Below, piece after piece: positions 15,106 to 21,170 of a DNA stretch of 21,170 nt (position 1 is the first letter of the stretch; each line of letters begins with the position of its first letter). The DNA comes from CAZEYT01 sp964516295. GTDB taxonomy: Bacteria; Verrucomicrobiota; Verrucomicrobiia; Chthoniobacterales; Terrimicrobiaceae. The notes beneath the pieces were generated by a model. It ran no database searches. It worked only from the letters and a program-made list of their open reading frames with translations, and had not been told where the DNA came from. The DNA lies in the NCBI GenBank assembly GCA_964516295.1, contig CAZEYT010000048.1, positions 1 through 21,170 on the forward strand, written 5' to 3'. Position numbers and translations under genes: made by a program.

Positions 15106-16091
15106 ACCTCCGAAAAATCCTCACCGAAGTTTTCCAGAAACCCGCCGGACGGCTCGGGCTGTTCCTGCTCGTCGGCGCTCTCCTTCTCGCCTTCGTATTT
15201 GCCCGTTCTGGCCGGAAGACCACCGCTCCGGTCAATGTCGCCGTGCCCGCCCAGGCCACGAAGGCGACCGGCTACTCGTTCCACGAAGACATTCCCGAGA
15301 CTCCGCCCGCGCGGTCCGTCGCCCAAGCGGCTCCAACGCCTTCCGCTCCGGCTCGCCCCGGTTCGACCCCAAAAGCCCCGCCGCCCATTCCGCAGGCCAT
15401 CTTCGTGACGCGGGAGCCGTCACGCAGCGAGTTTTATCTTCCCTATGGTCGCCTGCTTCGGTGCGAGCTCGTCAACACCGTCGAGTCCACAAACATCGAC
15501 ACTCCGATCATCGGGCTGGTCACCGAGGATGTCTGGCACGATGGCCGTCTCGTCATCCCGGCGGGAACGGAGGTGCACGGCACCGCGCAAAAGTCCGCCG
15601 CCCGCGAGCGCATTGGTTCCGAGCGCCGGTGGATGCTGGTCTTCATGGACGGTCGCGAACTTCCGCTCGCCGGGACCGTGCTCGACTACGCGCCGGATCG
15701 CGACAACCCCGAGGCTTGGGCCGAGAGCGATGGGTCCGCCGGCCTGCGCGGCTATCTTGTCGCCTCCGACAAGTATGCCGAGGCGAAGGCGATGCTCGCC
15801 GCGATGATCTCCGCTGGAGCGGGCGCGTTTCCCGAGACGACGAACCTCATTTCGCCGCTCACGGGAGGAGTCACGCAGATTCAGAACGGCGGTTTCACCG
15901 ACGCAATCTCCGCCGGGATTCAGGCCGGGGGACAAATCTACTCGCAGCGGCTCCTTGAGCGGCTCGACCAAGACCCTTCCTTCGTCCGCGTTCCGGCCGG
16001 GACGCTCTTTTACCTCTACGTCACCCAAACCGTGGACCTCGCCCAAGCCACGGCCGGGCTGCCGCACCCATCCACCCCCTCCGCCAAATGA
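15102..16091 (+). CDS. trbI: TrbI/VirB10 T4SS core scaffold
   Basis: The protein has 329 residues: a short cytoplasmic start, a membrane helix at 18-34, a Pro/Ala-rich periplasmic linker (about 65-100), then the TrbI/VirB10 beta-barrel domain from 110. This domain includes YGRLLRCELVNTVES, LVIPAGTEVHG and the closing VPAGTLFYLYVTQTVDL that marks the family. VirB10 spans from the inner membrane to the outer-membrane pore and senses ATP energy from the base. It is intact. The start overlaps trbG and the stop overlaps the next lipoprotein gene, both as ATGA. Confidence 0.93.
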   Translation: MNLRKILTEVFQKPAGRLGLFLLVGALLLAFVFARSGRKTTAPVNVAVPAQATKATGYSFHEDIPETPPARSVAQAAPTPSAPARPGSTPKAPPPIPQAIFVTREPSRSEFYLPYGRLLRCELVNTVESTNIDTPIIGLVTEDVWHDGRLVIPAGTEVHGTAQKSAARERIGSERRWMLVFMDGRELPLAGTVLDYAPDRDNPEAWAESDGSAGLRGYLVASDKYAEAKAMLAAMISAGAGAFPETTNLISPLTGGVTQIQNGGFTDAISAGIQAGGQIYSQRLLERLDQDPSFVRVPAGTLFYLYVTQTVDLAQATAGLPHPSTPSAK

Positions 16092-16753
16092 AGATCCCCG
16101 TCGCCCTGATTCTCGTCTCCCTGTGCTCCGCGTGCGCTCCGCGCGAGGAGGCAAAGCCGAAACGCTCCGCTCCCGTGGCGAAATCGAGTTCCGCCCGGGC
16201 CAAGCCATCCGGCGTGCGAACCTCCGAGACCGTCAAAGCCTACCCGGTGGGACGCTACCGCGACCCCAGCAATCCGGACGTGATGCACGAGCGGCACACT
16301 GTGTATCGCCGGGAGGAGACCGCGGACTGGAACCTCGTGCCGGATGCCCCCTACGCGCTGCCGCTCGGTCCGGTCACGGCGCGTTCGACTCCCTCGGCGT
16401 CCTACTACGTCACCGCCGACCGCGAGCAGATGAACGCCCAGCAACGGGCCTATGCCGCCGCGTTGCTCGAACAAAACCGCGCCCTCAAAAAACGCCTCGA
16501 AGCCTCCGACCAGGACATTGAGCGCGTGCAGGCCCTCGAGCGGGAAATCGAGCAACTCAAACGTCAGCTCGATGCCGCGAACGAGCCGACGCCCTCGGTT
16601 CCCGCGTCGCCCCCATCCGAGCCCTCCGCTGCGGAGGCGTGGGATGACTTCTCGCGGGTCGATCCGCCGCTCCCCGCCTGGGAACCCGCCGCAGCAGTCG
16701 CGTCGCCCCGCCGCTCTCGTTCGCTCACTTCACTCCACAACCAAACACCATGA
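16088..16753 (+). CDS. Coiled-coil lipoprotein at the end of the T4SS operon
   Basis: The protein has 221 residues. A hydrophobic start (3-15) ends in SLCSAC, giving a probable lipidated Cys16, though the -3 residue (Cys) is unusual for a lipobox. A basic, Pro-rich segment follows, then a strong heptad coiled coil at about 113-166 (RALKKRLEASDQDIERVQAL and on), and a Ser/Pro-rich tail. Translational coupling with trbI and with the following gene (ATGA at both ends) places it in the transfer operon. It could act as a VirB7-like or envelope-anchoring partner. I do not recognise a family. Confidence 0.7.
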   Translation: MKIPVALILVSLCSACAPREEAKPKRSAPVAKSSSARAKPSGVRTSETVKAYPVGRYRDPSNPDVMHERHTVYRREETADWNLVPDAPYALPLGPVTARSTPSASYYVTADREQMNAQQRAYAAALLEQNRALKKRLEASDQDIERVQALEREIEQLKRQLDAANEPTPSVPASPPSEPSAAEAWDDFSRVDPPLPAWEPAAAVASPRRSRSLTSLHNQTP

Positions 16754-17040
16754 ACCCCACCAAACCCGCCAATGTCACCGTTACCCTCGACGAAGAAACC
16801 TTCGCGACCTTCAAGGAAGCGTCCGAAATCGTCGAACAAGCTGGCATCCGCGTGCCCACGAGCCAGCTCGTGCAGGTCATGCTGAACGCCGAAATGCAGC
16901 GCCTCAGCGCCCGCAAGGTCGCCCAGCGCTTCCTCAAATCCATCATCCAGCAGATCGGCGGGCTGCGGGCCAGCGCCCTCGACGACGAGGACGACGCGCC
17001 GTCGGCGTCTCTGCGTCCCGCGCCAGCCAAGGTCGCCTGA
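16750..17040 (+). CDS. Small protein with a ribbon-helix-helix-like N-terminus
   Basis: The protein has 96 residues. A short strand-like start (NVTVTLDEETFATF) is followed by two predicted helices (KEASEIVEQAG and SQLVQVMLNAEMQRL), then a basic helix (ARKVAQRFLKSIIQQI) and an acidic, Pro/Ala-rich tail. The strand-helix-helix order resembles the MetJ/Arc fold, used by conjugation accessory proteins that bind the transfer origin and by antitoxin-type repressors. This is a fold guess only. The start overlaps the preceding stop (ATGA), so it is made with the T4SS genes. Confidence 0.6.
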   Translation: MNPTKPANVTVTLDEETFATFKEASEIVEQAGIRVPTSQLVQVMLNAEMQRLSARKVAQRFLKSIIQQIGGLRASALDDEDDAPSASLRPAPAKVA

Positions 17041-17126
17041 ATCCCCCCTTCATCGAGAACCCGTCCAACCCGCCCGGCTACGGGACCGCAAGGTCGAAAC
17101 GCCGCGCGCCACAACCGCAAAAAGAA

Positions 17127-17486
17127 ATGGCAATCGCATCCCCAAAAAAGAAAACCGAGCTGGCAAGCCAGTTCAAAATCAACCCCGAGATCAACGCCCG
17201 CCTCGACGCCTTCATGAAGGCGGAACCGGGCCTGGTCGACTACGTGAAGGAACTTCCCCGTGACCAACTCGAGCGAAAGTTCCTCCTGCGCAAGATGCAG
17301 GATCAGGAGCAGAAGCAAAGCTACACGGCAAAGGTGAAAGCCTGGCTGGACAAGCCGGAGCAGGCCGACCTCGTGAAGAGCATCCGCGCCACGATCAGCC
17401 CGAACATGAAGCCCGAGCGGCAGGAGCAAGCCATCGTCACCCAGGCGAAAAACTTCATCCGCAACCAGGGAATCAAACTCGGCTGA
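17127..17486 (+). CDS. Hypothetical helical protein
   Basis: The protein has 119 residues, Lys/Glu/Gln-rich and predicted fully helical. It opens MAIASPKKKTELASQFKINP and contains EINARLDAFMKAEPGLVDYV and a second helical block FIRNQGIKLG at its end. There is no signal peptide or membrane segment, so it should be cytoplasmic; the lysines suggest nucleic-acid contact. An A-rich, purine stretch (AAAAAGAA) directly precedes the ATG at 17127 and likely serves as the ribosome site. The 86 nt between it and the previous stop hold nothing recognisable. A strong hairpin lies just after its stop. The family is not recognised. Confidence 0.65.
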   Translation: MAIASPKKKTELASQFKINPEINARLDAFMKAEPGLVDYVKELPRDQLERKFLLRKMQDQEQKQSYTAKVKAWLDKPEQADLVKSIRATISPNMKPERQEQAIVTQAKNFIRNQGIKLG

Positions 17487-17493
17487 CCCACAC

Positions 17494-17522
17494 TGCGCGC
17501 CGGTCGTGCCGACCGGCGCGCA
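17494..17522. terminator. Strong GC-rich hairpin after the T4SS operon
   Basis: TGCGCGCCGGTC (17494-17505) pairs perfectly with GACCGGCGCGCA (17511-17522) around the loop GTGCC: a 12-bp stem with no mismatch, 7 nt after the stop of the upstream gene. There is no following T-run, so termination would be Rho-assisted, or the hairpin may protect the 3' end. It lies 20 nt before the start of the Xis-like gene. Confidence 0.6.
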
Positions 17523-17542
17523 TCCCTATTTCCGAAAAAATC

Positions 17543-17854
17543 ATGCGCGCCCGACTTCACAAATGGCGGTTCAGCCAGAGCCCATCAGCCTTTCTTGCGT
17601 CCGGCCACCGAGCCCCGGCAAATTCTCCCGTTGCGGCGACGGCAGGTCCGAGTCCCGAGGACGACACGAAATTCATCAGCGCGAAGGACGCGGCGGAGTG
17701 GCTCGGCATTCCGCTCCGGTCGCTTCACCAATACGTGCAGCGCGGACTGCTTCCCTGCTACAAGATCGGGCGGCACCGGTTGTTCCGGAAACCCGAGTTG
17801 GTCCGCGCAATGGAAGGAACCATCCTGGCCGACCGCCGGAGCATTCTCCGCTGA
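17543..17854 (+). CDS. Xis-like helix-turn-helix protein (MerR/HTH_17 type)
   Basis: The protein has 103 residues. A basic, unstructured N-terminus (1-40) precedes a winged HTH at 43-92: FISAKDAAEWLGIPLRSLHQ, then a wing YKIGRHRLFRK. This is the excisionase/MerR-type HTH_17 pattern. Such proteins often act as recombination directionality factors next to integrases. The gene converges on the integrase gene at 17950-19269 with a terminator between them. The start is uncertain, since the domain would also be complete with a shorter N-terminus, but there is no good internal ATG before residue 43. Confidence 0.75.
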   Translation: MRARLHKWRFSQSPSAFLASGHRAPANSPVAATAGPSPEDDTKFISAKDAAEWLGIPLRSLHQYVQRGLLPCYKIGRHRLFRKPELVRAMEGTILADRRSILR

Positions 17855-17874
17855 ATCTCGCAGCGGCATCCGCC

Positions 17875-17903
17875 TGACACAAAAATGGCCTGTTTTTTTG
17901 TCA
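17875..17903. terminator. Bidirectional intrinsic terminator between convergent xis-like and integrase genes
   Basis: TGACACAAAAA and TTTTTTTGTCA form a stem around TGGCCTG, with one C-T mismatch. Seven T's lie on the plus strand and five on the minus strand. It sits between the ends of two convergent genes. The remaining bases of this 95-bp gap show nothing else. Confidence 0.65.
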
Positions 17904-17949
17904 AAACGAACTGCGGAGAAGACGGGTGGTCCGGTGTGATCTCCGACCC

Positions 17950-19269
17950 TCAGACCCGCTTTTCTGGACGAGAGGTCGCGGGAAAGATGCTCTTCCACTT
18001 GGCCAGCTTTTTTGCGCTCACGAGTTCGAGGTAGTTGTCCCGCAGCTTCCGCTCGGAGGTGTTCATTTCCCATGCGACCTGAGGAAGGGATTTGACCTCC
18101 TCGATTCGATAGCTCGCATAGCTATGTCGGAATCCGTTGTTAATCTTTTTCACCGCAATGCCGGCCGCATCCCAGGCCTTCCCGAACTCCTGAGCGAGCG
18201 TCGAATCGTGGCTGTAGTGCGGGCAGACCCAGCCCGATTCCTGCGCGTAGGGCGCGAGGTAGGCGAGCAGGTTGTCGGAAATGGGCACGACACGGCGCTT
18301 CCCGGTCTTCGACTTGGAGCTTTCGACGGTGATGTGCCGCTCCTCGAGGTCGATGTCCTTCCAGTCGAGGCGATGGATTTCCGCCCCACGACAACCGGCG
18401 AATGCGCCGATGGCGGCGAACGGAATCCACTTGTCGGGCAAAGCGTCGAGGATCGCCTGCATCTCCTCCGGCTGATAGATCGCGACGTTGGCGTCGCGGT
18501 CGGGCGCCTCGCGGAGGTGATCCGCCTCGGTCTCGACGTTGCGCGGCAGGTAGCCGAGCCGCTGGGCGAACGAGAAGAGGTTACACAGCACGCCGCGATA
18601 GTTGTTCCGGTTGCGACCCGTTGCCTTGCGGCCCGGACCGGCGAGCGTCTTCATGCCCTGCCTAGTCCGCACGCGCCGCTGAATCGAGTTCAGGTGGTTT
18701 TCGAGATCGATGGTCCGAATCTCGGAAATGGGCACGGTCTTGAACCGCTCCGCCGCGAGGCCAAGCCGGGCCGAACAGTCCTGCCAATGCCGGTATGAGC
18801 GCGCCGGTGGCTTCAACTCGTTCAGAAACTCCGTGACGACCTCGCCGAACGGTTTCGCGGGAATCCGCTGGCGCTGCCTTTCGGCGACGAGCAGTCGTGC
18901 CGCCTCTTCGATGGTTCCAATCCCGCCGAGAATCTCGTTGGCGGCGGCGATCTGGCGGGCTGCCTCGGTAAGGGGAATATCGTGCGGGCGGAGGAGGTCC
19001 ACCGCGGTGTTGACGGCAGCCGCTTCTTTGGGTGTAAGCGTCCCAACGTGCGCTGTTCCGCTGGCCAATTCCTGAATCAGCTCTTTCGCCCGCCGCCGCC
19101 CGTCATCGACGCTTTTGCATTTGACGAGTTTGCGGTGGCCCTCGGCGTAGTATGCGAGGAGCACCTTGCCATTGCCGGCATCGTAAAGAGGGATTCGGAT
19201 ATTCTTGGCCTCGACGATATCCAACGGGCCGCGTTTGACGGAGTTTTTCGAGGGTGCTTTCGTCCTCAC
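17950..19269 (-). CDS. int: Tyrosine recombinase (integrase) of the first element
   Basis: The protein has 439 residues: an N-terminal arm-binding region (about 20-70), a SAM-like core-binding domain (about 135-250) and a catalytic domain from about 262. Catalytic residues seen are Arg294 (AGCRGAE), Lys321/324 (SKTGKRR), Arg381-His382 (NGFRHSYAS) and nucleophile Tyr413 (RDNY). Two positions differ from the usual set: the first His of HxxR is Asn378, and the His of the LGH box is Thr404. Start is GTG at 19269; there is no ATG before the core domain. The 5' end faces the tRNA-like att site about 70 bp away, as expected for an ICE integrase. The gene has flanking-type high GC. Confidence 0.9.
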   Translation of the reverse strand: MRTKAPSKNSVKRGPLDIVEAKNIRIPLYDAGNGKVLLAYYAEGHRKLVKCKSVDDGRRRAKELIQELASGTAHVGTLTPKEAAAVNTAVDLLRPHDIPLTEAARQIAAANEILGGIGTIEEAARLLVAERQRQRIPAKPFGEVVTEFLNELKPPARSYRHWQDCSARLGLAAERFKTVPISEIRTIDLENHLNSIQRRVRTRQGMKTLAGPGRKATGRNRNNYRGVLCNLFSFAQRLGYLPRNVETEADHLREAPDRDANVAIYQPEEMQAILDALPDKWIPFAAIGAFAGCRGAEIHRLDWKDIDLEERHITVESSKSKTGKRRVVPISDNLLAYLAPYAQESGWVCPHYSHDSTLAQEFGKAWDAAGIAVKKINNGFRHSYASYRIEEVKSLPQVAWEMNTSERKLRDNYLELVSAKKLAKWKSIFPATSRPEKRV

Positions 19270-19278
19270 CCCTAAAGT

Positions 19279-19298
19279 GTTACCTTTTTGTTACCTTT
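19279..19298. repeat. Tandem GTTACCTTT direct repeat upstream of the integrase
   Basis: GTTACCTTT occurs at 19279-19287 and again at 19290-19298, 11 bp apart (one helical turn), just upstream of the minus-strand integrase start and 40-60 bp from the att-like sequence. This arrangement suits arm-type integrase sites or a repressor operator; function is inferred from position. Confidence 0.45.
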
Positions 19299-19336
19299 GG
19301 TCAAATTTAATCCATCTCCTCTGTAAAATGACTGGT

Positions 19337-19359
19337 TTCGAATCCCGTTAGGGTCGCCA
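19337..19359 (+). other. Putative attachment site: tRNA 3'-end fragment
   Basis: TTCGAAT reads as a T-loop, CCCGT as the 3' strand of a T-stem, TAGGGTC as the 3' strand of an acceptor stem, then discriminator G and CCA. The rest of the tRNA is missing: bases before the T-loop do not pair with CCCGT, and no anticodon arm is present upstream. Site-specific integration into a tRNA leaves exactly such a 3' remnant at the far end of the element. Orientation places the intact tRNA to the left, beyond the window. The 127-bp gap between the integrases holds this and the direct repeats. Confidence 0.65.
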
Positions 19360-19396
19360 TCAGCCTCAACGACTTACGTCGAAGAGGTTGACGGGG

Positions 19397-20713
19397 ATGA
19401 CAACTCAAGCGTCATCCAAGTCATCCAAGAAGGCGAAATCGACCGGCAAAATCCACCTCATCCGTTCAGGTTCGGTCATCCTGAAAATCTACGAATGCCG
19501 CAAAAAGGGCCGCGATTATTTCACGGTCGCCTGGCACGTCGGACCCAAACGATACCGGCAAAACTTCAAGACCCTCGACGAGGCGAAGGCGTTCGCCAAG
19601 CCCGAGGCCGAGAAGCTCGCCGCCGGACAAGTCCACGCCCCGACCGTCACGGTCGCCCAAGCGCAGGACATGAAGGAGGCGATTCGACGGCTTGGGCCGG
19701 TTCAGACGCCGATCCACGTCGTGGCCGGCGAATACGCCGCCGTGGTGAAGCAACTCGGTGACACCGGGACACTCCGGCAAGCCGTCGAGTTCTTCCTCCA
19801 CAACTCGATCCGGCCCGACATGCAGCGGACGGTTCCGCAGGTGTTCGACGAGTTCCTGGCTTCCAAACGGGCCAACGGTTGCAGCCGGGTTTACGTCGAG
19901 GACTGCCTCTGGCGAATCCGGCGGTTCGCCCGTGACTTCCAAATGCCGATCTCGCATGTCTGCACCCGCGACATCGAGGAATGGCTCTGCAAGCTCACAA
20001 CGAGCCTCGCCACCCGGAACAACTTCCGGCGGCACATCATCACGCTGTTTAACTTCGCCCGCCGCCGGGGCTACATCCCCCGCGACCGGGAAACAGAGGC
20101 GAAGTGGCTGGAGAAGCCGAAGCTGAAATCCAAGCCGATCCAGATCTTCACCCCGCAGGAGCTGAGCGAGTTTCTGTCGGTGGCCGAAGGGCAGCCCAAG
20201 CTCGCCATCGCCATCGGGGCGTTCACCGGCATCCGATCCGCAGAACTGCTCCGGCTCCGCTGGGAGAACTTCAACTGGGAGGAAGGCGTCATCGACCTCG
20301 GCTGCGATCAGACCAAGACCGCCTCCCGGCGGCTGGTGCCGATTCTGGAGCCGCTCCGGGCATGGATCGCCCCTTTCGTGAAACGGGGGGGATCGGTCCT
20401 CGGCTATAGTTTGGCGGTTTGCCTGGCGGAAGCCTTCGCAACCACCGCCAAGAAAGCTGACAAGGCGCGGAAGGAACGCGATCCTGACGCCGCGGATCTC
20501 AAATGGAAGGCAAACGGCCTGCGCCACTCCTACGCCAGCTACCGGCTGGCGATGATCGAAGACGTGGCCAAGGTCAGCCTCGAAATGGGCAACTCGCCGC
20601 AGAAGGTGTTCAGCAACTACCGGAAGGTCGTGACCAAGTCTCAGGCGGCCGCATGGTTCGCCGTCATGCCGGTCGTGCCGGAGAACGTGGTGCCCATGAG
20701 CGCGGTGGCGTGA
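19397..20713 (+). CDS. int: Second tyrosine recombinase (integrase)
   Basis: The protein has 438 residues from the ATG at 19397; a TTG start at 19388 would add three. It has the same plan as the first integrase: N-terminal arm domain (about 20-75), core-binding domain (about 145-240) and catalytic domain from about 248. Visible catalytic residues are Arg280 (GIRSAEL), Lys307 (QTKTASRR), Arg376-His377 (NGLRHSYAS) and Tyr408 (FSNY). Asn373 replaces the first His of HxxR and Asn399 replaces the His of LGH (MGNS). It is a distant relative of the first integrase (shared RHSYASYR), not a recent copy. It is transcribed away from the att-like site, so it appears to be the left-end integrase of a second element. 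Confidence 0.9.
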   Translation: MTTQASSKSSKKAKSTGKIHLIRSGSVILKIYECRKKGRDYFTVAWHVGPKRYRQNFKTLDEAKAFAKPEAEKLAAGQVHAPTVTVAQAQDMKEAIRRLGPVQTPIHVVAGEYAAVVKQLGDTGTLRQAVEFFLHNSIRPDMQRTVPQVFDEFLASKRANGCSRVYVEDCLWRIRRFARDFQMPISHVCTRDIEEWLCKLTTSLATRNNFRRHIITLFNFARRRGYIPRDRETEAKWLEKPKLKSKPIQIFTPQELSEFLSVAEGQPKLAIAIGAFTGIRSAELLRLRWENFNWEEGVIDLGCDQTKTASRRLVPILEPLRAWIAPFVKRGGSVLGYSLAVCLAEAFATTAKKADKARKERDPDAADLKWKANGLRHSYASYRLAMIEDVAKVSLEMGNSPQKVFSNYRKVVTKSQAAAWFAVMPVVPENVVPMSAVA

Positions 20714-20722
20714 TTCGTGATG

Positions 20723-20754
20723 GCCGGGGGCGGTCTTGACACGCCGTCCCCGGC
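20723..20754 (+). promoter_or_regulatory. Hairpin abutting the start codon of the second Xis-like gene
   Basis: GCCGGGGGCGG (20723-20733) pairs with CCGTCCCCGGC (20744-20754), 11 bp with one G-T wobble, around a 10-nt loop containing TTGACA. The stem ends at the base before the ATG at 20755, so it covers the ribosome-binding region. It could both end the integrase message and limit translation of the next gene. Confidence 0.55.
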
Positions 20755-20961
20755 ATGAGCACGCAAACTGCCGCAATTCCCGCCGATGACCGCCTCCTGA
20801 CTGAAAAGGAGGCTGCCGAATACCTCCGGATCAAGGTCCGCCAGCTCTACAACTGGCGGGTGTCCGGCCTGATCCCCTACATCAGGATTGGAAAAGCCCT
20901 GCGCTACCGGAAAGCCGCCATCGACCAAGCGTTGGACCGGTTCACCTTGGGGCCGGTGTGA
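20755..20961 (+). CDS. Xis-like helix-turn-helix protein of the second element
   Basis: The protein has 68 residues. An HTH_17/excisionase domain spans 13-58: LLTEKEAAEYLRIKVRQLYN, turn, then wing YIRIGKALRYRK. It lies 41 nt after the second integrase on the same strand, the usual int-xis pairing. Family members bind and bend DNA to favour excision, or act as small regulators. It corresponds in role to the HTH gene at 17543, but shares only the domain pattern and lacks the long N-terminal extension. No Shine-Dalgarno sequence is visible because a hairpin occupies that place. Confidence 0.8.
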   Translation: MSTQTAAIPADDRLLTEKEAAEYLRIKVRQLYNWRVSGLIPYIRIGKALRYRKAAIDQALDRFTLGPV

Positions 20962-20991
20962 GAGGGGCAGTGGAAACCGGCAAGGGGCGGC

Positions 20992-21017
20992 AAATTGTCA
21001 TTACGTAATGACAATTT
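20992..21017. promoter_or_regulatory. Perfect 26-bp palindrome, operator-like
   Basis: AAATTGTCATTAC (20992-21004) is followed without spacer by its exact reverse complement (21005-21017). It is AT-rich in a GC-rich setting and lies in the gap after the Xis-like gene, 56 bp before the next good ribosome site. A dimeric repressor operator is the simplest reading. Confidence 0.6.
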
Positions 21018-21072
21018 CTCGAATCGACTACGTCTGCCCGATCCAGCGCCGGCATCGTTCCGCAGGAGGCAA

Positions 21073-21126
21073 TTGAACGCAGCATTGTTTGAACTTCCTA
21101 CCGCTCCCGCAAGGACAGGTTTATAA
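21073..21126 (+). CDS. Possible 17-residue leader ORF (TTG start)
   Basis: A strong AGGAGG (21064-21069) stands 3 nt before TTG, a tight spacing. The frame reads MNAALFELPTAPARTGL and stops at TAA, immediately followed by ATG (TAAATG). It could be a small coupled leader for the gene that begins at 21127. Its shortness and the TTG start make this tentative. Confidence 0.3.
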   Translation: MNAALFELPTAPARTGL

Positions 21127-21170
21127 ATGAGTTCAAGACGGCTTCAGGAGATAACTCCCGCACGCCTCGA
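21127..21170 (+). CDS. Start of an unidentified gene (partial at window edge)
   Basis: ATG directly after the leader stop opens a frame that stays open to the window end (MSSRRLQEITPARL). Only 14 residues are visible, with no recognisable domain. It would be the third gene of the second element. Confidence 0.35.
   Translation, partial: MSSRRLQEITPARL

Noticed and set aside
19270..19360. A complete tRNA gene
   Set aside because: Only the 3' part from the T-loop on is present; the bases upstream do not form the T-stem, anticodon arm or D-arm.
19466..20776. 436-codon open frame on the minus strand
   Set aside because: It is antisense to the second integrase, whose catalytic residues are visible; this is a GC-driven shadow.
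1..21170. CRISPR array, insertion sequence or rRNA
   Set aside because: I saw no evenly spaced repeats, no transposase-like protein and no rRNA-like stretch on either strand.

Overview
The window reads as a high-GC bacterial genome segment carrying an integrative and conjugative element (ICE). Codon choice, the style of the VirB-like proteins and the roughly 440-residue tyrosine recombinases suggest a Verrucomicrobiota host (Opitutaceae-like). That taxonomic call is inference, since the window has no rRNA or core marker gene.

Layout. (1) 1-1995: the C-terminal end of a heavy-metal (Cu/Ag-type) efflux or metal-binding protein, then a LytS-type sensor kinase and a LytTR response regulator with overlapping ATGA junction. 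(2) 2095-9006: an XRE-type regulator followed by the first half of a Trb/VirB type IV secretion system (T4SS): trbC (VirB2), trbD (VirB3), trbE (VirB4 ATPase), a small lipoprotein, trbJ (VirB5), trbL (VirB6) and trbF (VirB8). A small membrane ORF lies on the opposite strand between trbJ and trbL. (3) 9070-13970: a complete four-gene QatABCD anti-phage defence operon on the minus strand: KAP-family NTPase, QatB, QueC-like QatC and TatD-like QatD. qatA appears to carry a single-base frameshift. (4) 14266-17486: the second half of the T4SS, a TrbG/VirB9-like protein, TrbI/VirB10, a coiled-coil lipoprotein, then two small genes of unknown role. (5) 17543-19269: a Xis-like helix-turn-helix gene convergent with a minus-strand tyrosine integrase, with a bidirectional terminator between them. 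(6) 19270-19396: a putative attachment site that looks like the 3' end of a tRNA gene. (7) 19397-21170: a second tyrosine integrase of similar build and a second Xis-like gene, the left end of what looks like a second element inserted in tandem. The window ends just after a perfect 26-bp palindrome and the start of another gene.

How it fits together. The Trb genes are in the order C-D-E-J-L-F-G-I seen in Tn4371-type ICEs, but the defence module splits the series between trbF and trbG. Upstream of trbC and again upstream of trbG lies the same 26-bp element, an 18-bp interrupted palindrome with identical flanks, at nearly the same distance (about 45 and 41 bp) from the start codon. This suggests that both half-operons answer to one regulator, and that the second half has its own promoter despite the inserted cargo. 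No relaxase, coupling protein or TrbB/VirB11 is present in the window. If the first element runs left from the att site, those genes should lie to the left of position 1.
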